Program-made: the position numbers and the translations under genes
In this document: positions 12,591-23,633 of the stretch, piece after piece
Numbering within the stretch: the stretch's first letter is position 1
How the letters are laid out: each line of letters begins with the position of its first letter
Notes under the pieces: generated by a model
What the model saw: only the letters and a program-made list of their open reading frames with translations
Told to the model about the DNA's origin: nothing
Databases searched by the model: none
Assembly: GCA_019137255.1 (NCBI GenBank)
Contig: WPDH01000067.1
Span: 487,907 to 551,906, forward strand
DNA length: 64,000 nt
Direction: 5' to 3'
Origin: Corinectria fuckeliana
Lineage: Eukaryota > Ascomycota > Sordariomycetes > Hypocreales > Nectriaceae

Positions 12591-14124
12591 TTGGTGTCAC
12601 TGGGACTGGTGTGTGTGCGGGTGCGAGTGACAAAGTGCGTGAGAGGTGCGTGATGTTGGGTGGTACGAATGAGACGGACTGCCACCACCTCGGCACCCGG
12701 GACTAATAAAAGCAACCTTGGTTTAATCATGGATTGCGCGGGGTTGAGAAGAAGTCTCCGTATTTTCCCCAGAGTTGGGAAAAGGGGATGGAGACAACTA
12801 TGGAAGCACAGACTTTCCCCAGAGAAGATCCATTGACAGTACGTAGCGAGGCGTCCGTAACGTGACCTGCGCCTCATGGTCGGCGATTGGTTCGCAGAGA
12901 AATCCAGGGGTGAATTGATTTTTCCCCACTTCTTTTTTGCATGCAGTACGGGTTGTGTCGTGGTGGTGATGGATCGTGACGATGGCTGGGGAGAGGGGGG
13001 GGGGGCTTCGGTTGTGGGTGTGATTGGGTGGTGTTGGTGATGGTTGTTTGGCCGTGGTGGCGGAGGCGGACCAGACGGCAAGGAAGAAGGCTCAGCAGGA
13101 CAGACCAGGAATGATTTGAGACGTCAAGTGACTGCTCGATGGTTGGAAGTCTGGAGCTGCCACTGAGGCAGTCACGCTTCGGGTGGAGGTTGTCATACCA
13201 GACGCAAGACACAGAGCGGTCCTGGGCAGCTTTGAGATGCGCAACCCTGCCTCCCTCCTGTGACCCCCAAGATCAAACAAATCGCCAATCTCGGAATCGA
13301 TGTAGATGCTGCATGTTTGTCTGACCACCAGTAAGAAGCGATTAGTTACAATGCGATTGCGATGTATTGATGTATTGGCTTCAATCCTAGCAACGCAATC
13401 ATCACGCCTTGCTTGCCTCCAAGTTGCATCGCGGGACTGCGAATAGAGTGCCATCCTGGGCGTCAACCATCTATCAAATCGCGGCCTTGTTTTCTCCTTG
13501 TCTTAATTGGAACACCCAGGATTCCGGTGCCCCCCCCTCCTCTCACGGCTTTTTCTTCGATCTTGTGCAGAAGTCTCATCCAAGTCCAGCCAACGAGGAT
13601 GCAGCCCGCCCATCCCACATGCACCAACATGCTACGTTCTTAGCTACTTGGGTATTGGATGTGTCAACCTACACAATTCGCATCCAAGTCTTTCGTAAAC
13701 TGCCCGCACTCGGTACTTGGTCAATTAATTACCTAAACAGTACGTACGTGTAATTATGTCGTCTGAGCCAAGACCCTTTTTGCGCTCTGTGGCCTACCTG
13801 CACCATCCTGGTGTGTGCAGTGGTTTAGCCGCAGTAGGGAGGTACCATGACTTGGCGCGACAACGCTATGCCTCTTGGCCTCTTGGCCTCTCCGCCGTGC
13901 GTCGTTTCGTTTCTACTTACCTATGATTGTGCGACGCCTCGCCCTGTCTTGGCCGGGCCAGTTCAGGTAGGGAGCCGTGTCCCCTCACCATCAGGGCCTC
14001 GGCCTTGACTTGTCGTCTGAGAAAGCTGGGCGGCTAGACCACAATACGTGGTGCGGAAAGCCAAGGAAGAGGAAATGAAAACGGAAGAGGAAGATGGAGA
14101 TGAGAGAGAACCCACGTTGTAAAT

Positions 14125-14166
14125 GTAGTCATGGAGAGTGTAGTCATGGAGAGAGAGAGAGAGAGG
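14125..14166. repeat. 13-bp direct duplication running into a GA microsatellite
   Basis: GTAGTCATGGAGA occurs twice with a 2-base spacer, and the second copy runs into about eight GA units. This looks like replication slippage. Confidence 0.75.
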
Positions 14167-15150
14167 GCTCCGTACGTGGGCATACGGCAGGTGCCTGTCT
14201 AAGCCTCCCCTCATGTTTTCCGGCTTAATCAATCAAGCCTTTCTGGTTGGTCTTCAAATCGGTATCTATCTATCCACCAACGGTTTTCTTTTCTTTAGCA
14301 TCATCACCACCACCACAATCACCCACGTTAACCCGCCCTCCACTTCTTCTTTTCTTCTTCTCTTCTACAACTGGCAGAAAGCACTAGGAACATCTTGTCT
14401 CTTTTTGTTTTTTGGCTTTTCATTTCTTTTCCTTCACCTATTTCCAGTCAACGTCCATCCACACAGCCGCGCCTCCCCGAAACTTGGTTTTATTCCACCC
14501 TCATCCGACTACTTCCCGGCTTTGAAGGTCGATGGATGTTCAACCCTCGCCAAACCAGCACGACCCGCCCCGCCCCGCCTCCTCTCCCGCCAGGATACTT
14601 CAGGATAATTGCCCAAAGTCCCGAACCCCGCAGCCTTCCTCCCACGCCCTAACCACGGGAAGAAGGGCGCCCCCTGGCAATCGACACCCTCTGGCAAGCA
14701 CGCCCGCAGCGCTTGGCCCCCGCACTGGCGCCCAGCACCTTGTGCGCCGCCCTTTCACTGGCCCGAGATACTTACGCCCTATCTCTATCTCTCAGACGCC
14801 CGCCACCCTGCAATCCTCCCCCTGCCCAGCGACTCCAAAACGTCGCCAATCCCCCAGTTCCGCTTCTCCTCGGCCCACAGGCTTTCCCTTCAACCTCGCC
14901 CAACCGCCACAAACCGAGTTCGACATCATCGCCGCTTGCCTCTTCGACCTCGCTTTCCCGCTGCGCGTTGCCGGCCGCCGACCACGGTCTCTGCGTCTCT
15001 GCTCCCCGACAGCCCTGGCCCCTACCGATCGATCCCGTCCCTCTGCTGTCTGCTACCCCGCCTGTCGCGACCCTGCCTGCTCAACCTTGACGCGGCCTGC
15101 CTTCGGTTCGCCGCCGCGACTCTCCCTTTGGGAGGGGAGACATCACAGCC

Positions 15151-18100
15151 ATGGCCCCGTACGGGTCTGTCCCGCCCTCTATCGGCGGAGAGTCGAGCCC
15201 CAGGGGTTCTTCTTCGACCCCCAACCAGCACGCACAAAGCCAACCGCCGCAGCAGCTGCCCACCCCCAACCAGGCAAACCAGCTTCCAGGCGCACAACAC
15301 AAGCGCGTGTACCAGGCGTGCATCCCCTGTCGCCGCCGCAAGGTGCGCTGCGATTTGGGCAGTGTCGACAACCCTCACGACCCTCCCTGCGTTCGCTGCC
15401 GCCGCGAGAGCAAGGAGTGCTTCTTCAGCGCAACCCGTCGCAAGCGCAAGACCGACGACGGCGAAGGCAGCGATGTCGACGAGTACATTGTTCGCAACGG
15501 TCGCAAGCGACTCCAGACCAGCGTCAGTCCGCCGCCGCCGCCTTTCGTCGATCGCCGCGCCTACAGCAACGTGCCATTGACTCCAGGTGGCTCCCAAGGT
15601 CGAAACCAACCACTCCGTCGACCAGACGGGACCAAGCGCGAAAGAGGAGACAGCGACTTTGGGGTTGACGGCGACGCGAACCAGACACTTGAAAATCTTG
15701 AGGCTCAGGCTGTGATGCGCCGCAGCGTGTTTGGACCTCACGACGCCCTTGACCTGCTCTATAAGGCGGCCACGGATAGGTGCGTCTCCCACCCTTGTTA
15801 CTCTTTGATTCCGCGGGCTTCGCCTTGTCCCGCATCCCGTCGGTTCAAGGACACGCTGACATATAACAGTCCGGTCGCAAACCATGAGCGCAAAGATAGC
15901 ATGTCATCTCTTCAACCGGCTCCTCCACCGGTCCTAGCACACGACGGAGTTCCAAAGCACATTCGTCGCAGTGCTATACCTGCTAGAATGGAGCAGCCCG
16001 TCGACCCCGAGCTCTCCCGGCCCGAGCTGAGCAGCCAACCGGGATATGTTGAGGCCATTGCGGCCTGGCAGAGGTTTCGATTTGTTCGGGCTGGGTGGTT
16101 CACTGCCGCCGAGGCCATTGAATACATCGACTAGTAAGCTCATCCCTTCGCGAGCATATCCCTCCGCGAGCATCGCATCCCACAGGCAGCATAGATTAAC
16201 TTGATGATAGCTATTACAAGTACCTGTCACCTCTAACACCTATATCACCGCCCACCTTTAGCAGCCCTGCCTCCCATGTCACCCTGCTGTACGAGGAGCC
16301 CATATTAACCGTCACGCTCTTGACCATTGCGTCGCGGTATCGAAAAATGCCCGGCACAGGGGGCCATTGCCGCTCCCACGCCATTCACGAACAATTATGG
16401 ACGTACTTGCGTGGCATGATCGAGCGATGTCTGTGGGGACAGGAGGCTTTCGGAGGCGGTTTCTGCGTGCCTTCCAGTGCCATGATTGACGAGTCCCAGA
16501 CCAGCAGCACGGCTCCTTGGCGGGGATTGCGAAAAGGCAGTTTACGAACGCTGGGGACTATCGAGTCGCTCATGATCTTGACCGAGTGGCACCCGCGAGC
16601 CCTGCACTTTCCTCCAAATGAGGCGACGGATGAACTGGTGCTTCCCATGGCGGATGTGCTAATGGGGTCCATGGACCCCGAAGACGATGCAAATAGATCC
16701 TTGGGTCAAAGTTTCGGGGGCAAGAGGATTGAGAGCTGGCTTGAGCCGGCGTGGAGAAGCGACCGAATGTGCTGGATGCTGCTCAGCACCGCCAACGGGT
16801 TAGCGTACGAGCTTGGTGTTTTCGACGACATCGACGAGATGCTCAAAGACGATGCCATCATGCGGCTCGAGTACAAGGAAGAGGCGTACCGACAGCGAGC
16901 CTACCGCATCAAGCGACTGCTGCTCATCTACACCACCCAGCTTGCCGGACGTCTTGGCTGGACGAATATGGCCCCTGACCATCTCCGAAAGAGCGATCCA
17001 GCCATCTCTCGGAAGCGGCCAGCGTCTCACGAGGGCACCACGCCGGGCACGAACCCGTCCTCCTTGTCCAACGCTTTCAACTATGTCCCAGATCTTGAAC
17101 TTGACGACCAAATTATTCACTGCTGGGCCGGCATCAGCAACGCCATGCACCTGGGCAACGAGAAGCTTTTTCGCTCTCGGAAGCACACGACGCAGATTAT
17201 TCAGAGCGGCAAATATGTCGACCTGTTAAGGGACTTTGTGCCGTTGCTACGCGATTGGTGGAGAGAGTTTGAGCTGTTCAGACTGCCTCAGTTCATTCGA
17301 CACATCCTGACCATCGAGTACGAATACGTCCGCATCTACATCAACTCGCTGTCGCTGCAGGCCGTCGTGGAGCGGTGCACCAACAACGCAGGGAATGCGA
17401 GTAGCGTGGCAGGATTAGGCCCTGACGGACTTCTAGGAGCCAACGGGCACCAGCAGCTCTCCCCGCAGACAATGATCAACTACGGCAAGCTCCCACTCGG
17501 CCAACTGGGTGGCTTTACTGTCAACGACCAGGAGTACATACGCGAGGTTGTCGAGGGGAGCCGCAACCTCCTCCGGACCGTTGTCGATGGTTTATTGCCC
17601 GGCGATTACCTCAAGCACGCGCCAGTCCGGACTTATTTCCGCATCATCAGTGGCGCCATGTTCTTGTTGAAGACGTTTGCACTCGGTGCCCCTCGGTCTG
17701 ATGTCAAGATGAGCATCGAGCTGATGGATGCGACGGTGGAGGCGCTCCGTAACTGTGTTGTCGATGACGTGCACCTGGGTATCCGGTTTGCCGACCTTCT
17801 CGAGTCCTTGACGAGCCGACTGCGAAACCGCTTCATCCAGGCGCCGACGATGCAGCAGGCCTCGGGCAAGGGACAAAGCCCCATGCCAGATATGCCCGGG
17901 GACGGCGTGAACGGTGGCAGTGGACCGAACGGAGAGACCAACCCTAACTGGGTCGGGGGTCACGCCCAGAAGCTCCGAGATGGGCTCAATGGAAACTGTA
18001 GGTCATCCGAACCGGAACATCTGGAGACATACGCTAAGCACGGTCGTGTAGACCGACCTCCCTCTCTAGCCCATGAGGCGAACGGCATATCGGCCACGCC

Positions 18101-18407
18101 CTTTGATCTCTCGACCGGCAACTTCCCCTATCCAGGCAACGCGTCCCTTGGCCCATCTACACCGACCGCCGTCGACAACACCGTCTCTAACATGGACGTG
18201 AGTCTCTTCGACGATTGGAACAACCAGGGCAACGAGATGTGGTACCTCCCGCCAGGACCCGCCTTCTTCCAGAACGTGGAGAACACCTCGGTCGCTATGA
18301 CGGCCGAGGGCGTCAACGTTGGAGGACTCGACCTGCTCGAGTACATGGCCATGGATCCGTCGCAGTTCCCGGGGCTGGATCCGTCGGGCCCTTCATCCAA
18401 CGTCTAG
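15151..18407 (+). CDS. Zn(II)2Cys6 transcription factor, Aro80-like
   Basis: Nuclear DNA-binding regulator. Exons 15151-15779, 15870-16133, 16211-17997 and 18052-18407 give 1011 residues. The ATG sits in a good context (CAGCCATGG). The binuclear zinc cluster has Cys57, 60, 67, 80, 83 and 90 (CX2CX6CX12CX2CX6C), with basic residues RRRKVR between the second and third Cys and an RRKRK stretch after it. The spacer DLGSVDNPHDPPC is characteristic of the subgroup annotated as Aro80-like in other fungi (Aro80 controls aromatic amino-acid catabolism in yeast); this is recall, not a search. Exons 2-3 hold the fungal regulatory middle region (GWFTAAEAIEYIDYYYKYLSP, LYEEPILTVTLLTIASRYR). The acidic tail ends in Asp/Pro/Ser-rich sequence, a possible activation domain. 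Introns 15780-15869 (90 nt) and 17998-18051 (54 nt) are multiples of three and lack stops. The gene converges on Taf14. Confidence 0.9.
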
Positions 18408-19865
18408 GACGACCAGAATGGATGACGCGATAATGTTCACCGGCGCTGAGAGCGAGAAGGCATGACGGATTGTTGATTGCAAGGTGGCCAGTTTACACGG
18501 CTTTTTGCTTTCGGGCTACATGACAAAGATTTGGCCCCTTTGTATAGGGGTCTCGCTGTGTTTTGTCCGTTGGTGGACGGTTTTTCTTCTTCTTCTTCTA
18601 TTTTCTTGGTCAAATTCGCCTAATTTGGTCCTTGCACTCTGTCCACCGGAACGGGCGAAGCTAATGGCAAATGGTTGGCGGCATTGGCAGGGCTGCTGGA
18701 AATCAGCACTCGAAAAAAAAAAAAGGGGGTAGAAACGGTACTGATAGACAAGGAAAGGAAAAGCAAAAGAAGAGATCGAAGATAATGAGATAAACCTGAA
18801 AGGTCAAACAGTCTACGAACGCCAGAATGTGACATTCCCCCCGCTGTTGCGGTTTCTTCTGACACGACTGCTGAACGTGGACGATACTTTGCATATCGGT
18901 TTTCACCCTACGCAAGGTGTAGCTGGAGGTTCGTGCATGTTGCATGGAGCTTTCTACTTAATAACTAGACTTACGTCATGGGGTAATTCTTTTGTCTTGT
19001 AGTCTGGGGGGCATAGCCAAACCGACATCACCACATATATCATTCAACTTACCGCTCGACTCAAGAGTACGTACGGCCTGGCCTCTACGATAGCTCACAA
19101 CAGCAGTCAGGACGGCAAGTTTCGTTGGCGTAGAAAATTAACAGCAACGGTTTTGATTCAATTGGCGTGGCCATTCAATGCGTCCTTGATGCGCGCATGC
19201 CGTCAAACCCCATCCCTCCATCAAGCAAATAATACACCATACAGCAGCAAAACAAAATAGACCACAATATTCTCTCGTCTCGTACATGCGCTGAGACCAT
19301 GGGAGGACGTGTCGTCCAAGAGGCCCTTCCCAGACACATGCCGCTCGGTTGCAAGGTAACATCACACAGCCCCTGGAACGACGTCAAGGCCGCCAGCGCC
19401 TGTTCCGAAGTGTGTCTCTAGACCCTCGGAGCGCAGCATCTCGCATTCCTCTGTAGAGATGCTACTTCGACCCAATCAAGACGAAGCCAAGATGGTCGTA
19501 GATTGGCCCAAGCCAATGCAACACGTCGCTCCATCCAATCCGAACAGTTGATCCCTGCATTGCTTCTCCTCAAGTAAGCAAGCATGCAGCTCCAGCAAGA
19601 GAGGAGTATGTGGTATGCTCGGCCGTGGTCCTTCAAGTTCCTCCGTAACATCTGCCCGCCTTATCCTCCAGTTTCAAGCACTCCGTAAATCAAGATTTCA
19701 GCTCCCTTTTCGCTTCTTTTCGTACTCGTCGATCAGCTCGTGCCCTGTCGTTGACAAGTCACGTCTTAGGCCGTCTTGTTCCCGCCTTCATTCAGATATC
19801 AATGGTTGAACTTCTCTCGGCAAAGAAACAATAGGGTTTAACATTAAGAGCAAAAGGGATGTCAT
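18408..19865. other. Convergent 3' spacer between the transcription factor and Taf14
   Basis: Both flanking genes end into this stretch. It contains T-rich sequence near 18580-18605, an A run near 18713-18725 and only short frames on either strand. No gene is supported. Confidence 0.45.
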
Positions 19866-21078
19866 CTAGGTGACAAGGCCCTTCTTCGACTGTTGGAGAG
19901 GTTAGCAAGGACTGAAAAAAAATGCGATCGTCGACATATTCAAGACTCACGAGGTGATCCCAAAGTTTGGTTGATAGTGTTTCCGGCATGGTGTAGAGAT
20001 CGATTGAAAACTCTCCGGCTTGAGTCAAGTCATCCACTATTAGCTCACCACACACAAATCAACCGAGGAAAAGGAAATGGGGAGGGCGGGGGCATGAAGA
20101 GAGGAACGACCGCATAGGCAGTCTAGTCGGCTGAGAAGCCAAGTGAAGTGAGAAACAAACTTACCCTCCACATCACTCCTTATGTACGTGTCCGGGCCTT
20201 TGTTCTCGTTAATGAGCTGGATAACGCGGAGAAGGTCCTCCTCCTCGAGCTTCTCCAGTGCCTCGGCAATCTTTTCGTAGTCGAACTTCTGAGCGCTCTT
20301 CTTAGTGGCGATGCCCTTCTTCTTGGGCCGGTGATCATCGTCGGTGGGCAAGGGACCCGTCTCACGCAGACGCTCCTGTAGGGCCTGGGAGGGATTCTTG
20401 AAGGTGACGTTGTGCACAATCTCGTACTTGTTCTTGCCGAAATTGAGGTCCTGGATGATGGGGGCGAGCTTCGTCTTTTCGGTAGTGTAGCAGTCGATGC
20501 TGAAATCGAACTCACCCCAACCCTCGTTGGAGCAGAGAAAAGGCGGCTTGACAAAGGCTGCAGGGCGAGGCAGGCTCGGTTAGCGGCTCGGTTCCGGGAA
20601 AACAGGATACATCAACGTCAAGGAGGCATACTCTGAACGGGGTTCTCAAAGGTTGGGTGCAGGTTGTAGACGACCTTGGTGAAGACGTCGGCGGGACGCT
20701 CAGTGCCGTCCTCGTCCAGCAGGAACAGTTTCAGGCTCCATGATCGCATGGGGAAGCCATCCACGGCAGGTTTGTCACCACTTCGGGAGGCATTCTCGTC
20801 AGCATTGGCAGCTCTTCTCACTGTGAACATGCACGCGCCCCTGGGCCGAGTAACGACTGGGCTGCGGGAGCAAACAACCGTGGGCGGGAGGGCCAGCGGG
20901 ACGCTGGAGAGCTGGAGAGCTGGAGAGCTGCAGAAGGGACTCACATAACATGTTGCTCAGTGACAACTTTGACTTTACGCTGCATATCGTCAGTACGGGT
21001 TCCGAGATCTGCACCCATACTACTCGACAGCCTGCGCTTGCGAGGCGTGGCCGATCGGCGGGCTCGAGGAGTAGGCAT
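19866..21078 (-). CDS. taf14: Taf14 (Anc1/Tfg3-type) YEATS-domain transcription factor subunit
   Basis: Shared subunit of TFIID, TFIIF and chromatin remodellers; its YEATS domain reads acylated histone H3 lysines. Exons on the minus strand: 21078-20945, 20780-20632, 20557-20165, 20036-19951 and 19889-19866, giving about 261 residues. The N-terminus is basic (MPTPRARRSATPRKRR). The YEATS core shows MRSWSLKLFLLDEDGTE, ADVFTKVVYNLHPTFENPVQ and FLCSNEGWGEFDFSID. A linker with a KKKGIATKKSAQK patch leads to the C-terminal ET-like helical domain (FDYEKIAEALEKLEEEDLLRV, then GEFSIDLYTMPETLSTKLWDHL). The tiny last exon encodes SKKGLVT and stop. Two acceptors are uncertain: exon 2 may begin at 20813 instead of 20780, and exon 4 at 20018 instead of 20036, all in frame. 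Architecture and length match yeast Taf14 (244 residues). Confidence 0.9.
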
Positions 21079-21282
21079 GATTGGGTTTAGTGCGGCCGAG
21101 TAGGGATTGGATTGCCGTGTGAACTCGTGTGTGAGCAGCGGGGAAGGGGAAAAGGCTTCACAGACGCGGCGAGCTTAGAGGGCTCCACGGTGTTTGTGCC
21201 TGTGCTAGCGGTAGTTGTTTGCGGTGACGGTGACAGACAGTGACGGTGATGATATGATGATGATGCAGATGGCTAGCTGGCG

Positions 21283-21375
21283 GCAGGTAGGCAGGTAGGC
21301 AGGTAGGCAACTGGAAGCAAGCAAGCAAAAGCAGGCCAGCAAAAGCAGGCCAGCAAAAACAGGCAAGCAAACAAG
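21283..21375. repeat. Two adjoining minisatellite-like repeats
   Basis: About three copies of an 8-base GCAGGTAG unit (21283-21308) are followed by imperfect copies of a unit like AGCAAAAGCAGGCC (about 21325-21375). They lie roughly 200-300 bases upstream of the Taf14 start, in its promoter region. Confidence 0.7.
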
Positions 21376-22063
21376 CCAACAAGGTAGAAGCGCCGCGGTG
21401 AATGAGACGCGTGCAGATGCATGGAGCCTCTCTTTGCAGCCGGGCTTGGTGCCACGGGCAGTGTTTGACACCTGGCGAAGTCCACCTGGCGAAGTCCATC
21501 CAAGCTCGCGCTCGCGCTCACGCTCTCCCCGTCACCTGGCGCCAGCTGTCAAGCCGCTGAGCCCGACTGGCAAAGGCCCGTCGCGGACAGGACCATCCTC
21601 GCTCTCGCACCGAACAGGTCGCGCAGAGCCATCATCGTCCCCGGACCACCAAAAACGCGAATCACCGCCGAACCAGGAAACGGGGACGGGGGGGATGAAT
21701 GTCGGGGGTAAAGGCAGCCAGCCAGCCAGTCCCGAGAGTCGCGTTACAGCAGCGCCCCCCGAGCAGGCAAGCAGGCCAAAGGGAAGAAGAGCCAAGAGCC
21801 AAGGGACAAAGAAACAAGAAAAGGGCCCCAGCAGGCGTCACTCACCTCGACCAACATCCTGACGTCGTTGCAACAAAAAATGTCACTCCCTTCTCTTAGA
21901 GCCCAGCGCGGGTGGAAAGGAAAAAAAAGGAAAGGGAACGGACTGGACAGGACAAGACAGGACACGGACAGGGAAGCTCTCTTCTCTCACACACACACAC
22001 GACTCACACACGGGGACCGGGGGGGGAAAGAGAGAGACAGGGAGACGCGGGGGATAGCAGGTG

Positions 22064-22131
22064 GGTAGGTAGGTAGGTAGGTAGGTAGGTAGGTAGGTAG
22101 TAGGTAGGTCGGTTTGGGTTGGGGTTGGGTT
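22064..22131. repeat. TAGG tetranucleotide array followed by telomere-like GGGTT sequence
   Basis: About eleven TAGG units (22064-22108) lead into TTTGGGTTGGGGTTGGGTTA (about 22112-22131), which resembles degenerate fungal telomere repeats. It is interstitial, with normal genes on both sides. Confidence 0.75.
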
Positions 22132-23633
22132 ACAAGGACAAATTCCCACAGCGAAAGGCGGAAAAGGTCGGTCGGATGGGGGGCGTCTGTGGGCGGGTAA
22201 GTCGGGTTTTTTCTTGGGGGGGGGGGCCGGAGGGGAGAGGAGCCAACAAGACGGGGGGAGGGGGGTCCGGAGAGAACAATAATAAATGGGGGAATTGAGA
22301 GAGAGAGAAGGGGCGAACAACTGGCGGGAGGGAGGGGAGGGAGAACAAAAACAGGGCGAGAAAGAGAGGGAAGCGGGAGGAGTGGGAGTGGGAGAGGGAG
22401 AGAGGAAAAGGGCTGCTCAGCTCCCGGATTGACGCGCGACGGCCAACGACGAGGAGGCTGAGAAAGAAGGAGAGAGAGCGAGACGGACCACCCAAGCTAC
22501 GAAGTATGGAGACTGTCTGCAAAGCTACTACACGGCATACTCGATTCTTCAGCTACTAATCCGTACTTACTACTTAATTACTCGACTACCAACTAGGTCT
22601 ACTCCGTACTACTCCGTACTACTCCTGTCGTTTCGTCACTCTGCCGCGGGCTGTGGGCGCCACCGAGGAGCCTTGATGGACCGTGGACAGGACCCTATCG
22701 TCTCAGCGTTGGCTACGGCCCCGAAGCTCCACTACCTTCTATAGGTGAGTACGGAGTAGGTAGGTGGTGAAAAATACTTGAACCAACAATCTGTACTTGA
22801 GCGCAGAGAGACGCCTTTAGAAGCAGTGGCGTACCGTAGTAAGTTGCCAAGACCAGAAGTGCAGATGCCTTCTGGCGTTCGACCGGGGGTCGCGCTACCA
22901 TCAGCCACCCTGCCCTTTCCATCTCCTTCTCTCCCCATCTTCTAGATCGTCTGTGTCTGAGGAGTTGAACCGCTAGCACGTTTCCTTGTCATGTCCTGCA
23001 GGTCTTCGTAGGGCAGAGGATCGATAAATGCATGGCTGCGTGCATCAGTCTCCGGGGGTGTCTTCTGATTCTCCTCTCCAGCCACACTTCCTCCACCGCC
23101 AATTGGCATCCACAACCACAACCACAACCGCACAAAGACAAAATCTCCCAGTCAGCATTGGTGGCTGAAGCTCCCAAGCCCCCCGGGTGATTCACACAAC
23201 ATCACGTCGATACACATTCAACACCTCACTAAAACCCCCCCCGTTTCTATCTAATTTTTTGAATTGAATGTGCTGTGTCATCTGGTGCTCTTGATGCTAT
23301 CCGTCCAACCGCCAAACCGCCTCGAGGCGAGCTCCATCCAGAGCAGCGCTCTCCTCCCATTCCACTCTCCATGGCCGTCCATTCCGCGGGTCCTTGAATG
23401 CTTCGAATCAGTGGTGTAGTGTGCTGGTTTGCGTATGTGCGTGTGTATGGGGTTTGGGGGGGTCAAAGGAAGAAGGCGCCATCGTCGCCCATCGACGACG
23501 ATATCCAAGGCGTGTGATGTGGGGGTGTGGTGTGGTGACGTGTTGTAGGAGGGGGGAGAGATCGGGATTCAGCCTGGACACCGGGCATCTAGACCGCGCC
23601 CGTAAATGAGGGAGTGTGGCAACCAGGATTTGC

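Larger units (their letters stand above)
10530..15150. other. Long gene-free region and 5' leader of the Zn(II)2Cys6 gene
   Basis: No frame is supported as a gene. Minus-strand frames at 11301-11711 and 12233-13081 are long but low in complexity (Pro/Thr/Ser/His-rich). Visible structure includes a GGGACC-type repeat near 12443-12463, a GT microsatellite at 12567-12590, a run of G near 12995-13005, and a duplicated GTAGTCATGGAGA followed by a GA microsatellite near 14125-14166. From about 14330 to 15150 the sequence is C/T- and C-rich, as expected for a long fungal leader. Confidence 0.45.
21079..23633. other. Spacer: Taf14 promoter side and RanBP1 3' flank, rich in simple repeats
   Basis: No gene supported. 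The stretch is strongly purine-biased on the plus strand from about 21650 to 22480, with many GA and poly-G tracts, and contains the repeats listed separately. TACTCCGTA motifs occur at 22600-22618 and TACGGAGTA at 22750-22758. Open frames here are low-complexity readings of repeats. Confidence 0.45.

Noticed and set aside
12233..13081. 282-codon minus-strand frame
   Set aside because: Translation is runs of Pro, Thr, His and Arg caused by microsatellites and C-rich sequence; no domain or splice structure.
15022..15885. 287-codon minus-strand frame opposite the zinc-cluster exon
   Set aside because: Its sequence is the complement of the Cys-rich and Ala-rich coding region; no independent support.
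21398..21862. 154-codon plus-strand frame upstream of Taf14
   Set aside because: Ser/Arg/Pro-rich low complexity reading of repeat-laden promoter sequence.
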